NCBI GenBank assembly: GCA_023402355.1
Contig: JAEXCG010000088.1
Coordinates: forward strand, 1 to 22,022
Length of the DNA: 22,022 nt
DNA from: Bacillota bacterium
GTDB taxonomy: Bacteria > Bacillota > Clostridia > Christensenellales > Aristaeellaceae
Reading direction: 5' to 3'
This document shows, piece after piece, positions 20,953-22,022 of this stretch. The notes beneath the pieces are model-generated. The model saw nothing but the letters and a program-made list of their open reading frames with translations. It made no database searches and was not told the DNA's origin. Position 1 is the stretch's first letter, and every line of letters starts with the position of its first letter. Made by a program: the position numbers and the translations under genes.

Positions 20953-22022
20953 ATGCCCGGATTTCCCAGGGACTCCCTGGCTCGCAAGATGATGCTGTGG
21001 TTCACGCTCGTCATCCTGGTGCCGTCCGTGGTGCTGTCCATCTTTCTGTACGGAACGGCGGCCGGGCGTTACTACGACACGCTGGTGGAGGACGACTATG
21101 CCATCCTCGGCATGGCGTGCGAGAACATCCGGAACAGCGCGGCCATGGTGGAAAACATCGTGGAGGTGCTCTCCTTCAACCGGGACGTGCTCAAGCTTCT
21201 GACGGACGAGCGGATGAGCCCATACGGCCGGGTCATCATGCAGCAAAACGAGGTGCAGGAGGCGCTGGCGCAGTCCCGCGCCTTTTTGTCGCCGCTGGAG
21301 GCGAACATCGTGCTCTTCGCCCGGGACGAGCGCGTGCCGGTCAGCTACTGGTATCTGCTGAACCTGCGCGACGCGCTGGACACGCCGGACTATCAGGCGT
21401 TCGCGGCGAGCGGCCAAAACGACGCCTGGGTCGGCATGAGCATGATCTACCCGCCCAGCACCGTCATCTTTCAGGACAGCAACCGCGAGATGTTTTGCTA
21501 TTACCGAAGCGTCATTTCGGGCCTCGGGCAGAGCGCGGGCGTGCTCAAGTGCGGGGTCGCCAAGGAAAAGCTCTTCTCCGCCGTCGAAATTCCCAACTTT
21601 GAAGGCGACGTCTACGTGCTTGGGGAGGGCGGCGCCATTTACAAGAGCGCGGGCGCGCCGGAGCTGCCCGACGGCCTGGACGCGGATAAGCGGCGGCAGA
21701 TGGCGCAGGGGAGGCTCTACCTCACCCGCCCCGTCGACGCGCTGGGCGTGCGCCTCATGATGGGCATAGACGACGGGAAGATCATGCGGCAGGCGCTTCA
21801 AAGCGGCGTTCCGCAGCTTCTGGCGGGGCTCGCGAGCAGCGTGTTTATCCTGCTGGCTACCTGGACGTTCTTGCGGTCGATTCAAAAGCGGCTGGATCAG
21901 GCCGTGGCGTTCACCCGGCAGGTGCGCGAGGGAAACCTCGACATCGCCTTCCCGGACCCGGGGGAAAACGAGATCGGCCAGCTGATCGTGTCGTTCAACT
22001 CCCTCATGGGCCAGCTTCAGGC
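20953..22022 (+). CDS. YesM-like sensor histidine kinase, 3' end outside the window
   Basis: The visible 356 residues run from MPGFPRDSLARKMMLWFTLV to the window edge. A first membrane helix (about 12-32) is followed by an extracellular sensor region of about 250 residues with a Cache-like beta pattern, a second helix (about 287-308, LLAGLASSVFILLATWTFL) and a HAMP linker (RSIQKRLDQAVAFTRQVREGNLDIAFP, then ENEIGQLIVSFNSLMGQLQ). This is the layout of YesM/LytS-type kinases; the kinase and ATPase domains would follow beyond the window. Such kinases commonly lie beside LplB/YtcP/YtcQ importers and act with an AraC-type response regulator, which is probably further right. ATG 20953 is preferred over the in-frame ATG 20944, because AGGAG at 20939-20943 is nine bases before it. 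Confidence 0.85.
   Translation, partial: MPGFPRDSLARKMMLWFTLVILVPSVVLSIFLYGTAAGRYYDTLVEDDYAILGMACENIRNSAAMVENIVEVLSFNRDVLKLLTDERMSPYGRVIMQQNEVQEALAQSRAFLSPLEANIVLFARDERVPVSYWYLLNLRDALDTPDYQAFAASGQNDAWVGMSMIYPPSTVIFQDSNREMFCYYRSVISGLGQSAGVLKCGVAKEKLFSAVEIPNFEGDVYVLGEGGAIYKSAGAPELPDGLDADKRRQMAQGRLYLTRPVDALGVRLMMGIDDGKIMRQALQSGVPQLLAGLASSVFILLATWTFLRSIQKRLDQAVAFTRQVREGNLDIAFPDPGENEIGQLIVSFNSLMGQLQ

Noticed and set aside
20932..21885. Minus-strand open frame of 317 codons opposite the sensor kinase
   Set aside because: The plus strand carries an unbroken frame with two membrane helices and a HAMP linker; the opposite frame is a shadow.

Overview
The window is a GC-rich bacterial chromosome segment, most likely from an anaerobic Bacillota of the Clostridia (a gut or rumen Christensenellales- or Oscillospirales-like lineage would fit). 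This rests on strong AGGAGG ribosome sites, sigma-A type promoters, rubredoxin, an LplB/YtcP-type sugar ABC cassette followed by a YesM-like sensor kinase, an ArAE exporter and a YfhO protein. The genus cannot be fixed from sequence alone.

Layout. (1) 1-392: the 3' end of a phage-type holin gene and a strong terminator. (2) About 393-2520: an AT-rich island, clearly foreign in composition. It holds one intact gene with a C-terminal HEPN RNase motif (R406-X4-H411), a candidate ApeA-like anti-phage effector, followed by about 600 bp with no convincing gene. (3) 2603-3583: an aromatic-acid-exporter-like membrane protein. (4) 3663-10905: a molybdenum cofactor and molybdate uptake cluster, all on the + strand. 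It runs from a Cys-tailed MoeA-like protein through moeA, moaC, moaA, a mogA/moaB-type gene and modA, modB, modC to tandem terminators. (5) 10933-12223: rubredoxin on the - strand, divergent from ybaB-recR. (6) 12313-13395: a stalk-domain lipoprotein and a single-domain EamA transporter that meet stop to stop. (7) 13411-13660: a non-coding element with inverted GC-rich ends. (8) 13727-16246: a YfhO-family membrane protein with a near-consensus promoter and its own terminator. (9) 16552-22022: a PhnP-like metallo-beta-lactamase protein, two sugar ABC permeases, a solute-binding protein, a large double hairpin, and a YesM-like sensor kinase cut by the window end.

How the genes work together. 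MoaA and MoaC make cPMP, the MogA/MoaB-type protein and MoeA activate molybdopterin and insert the metal, and ModABC imports the oxyanion. The genes for molybdopterin synthase (moaD, moaE) and its activating enzyme are not in the window. The 229-bp gap before modA folds by eye into a Moco/Tuco-type riboswitch aptamer. The 3' strand of its closing stem is repeated exactly, 14 of 14 bases, at the modA Shine-Dalgarno site, and one anti-Shine-Dalgarno segment can pair with either copy. This gives an explicit model for feedback of cofactor on molybdate import and is the most interesting signal in the window.

In the last region the permeases and binding protein form a typical three-component sugar importer without its ATPase. 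In such systems the ATPase is usually shared and encoded elsewhere. The following YesM-like kinase probably senses the same nutrient.
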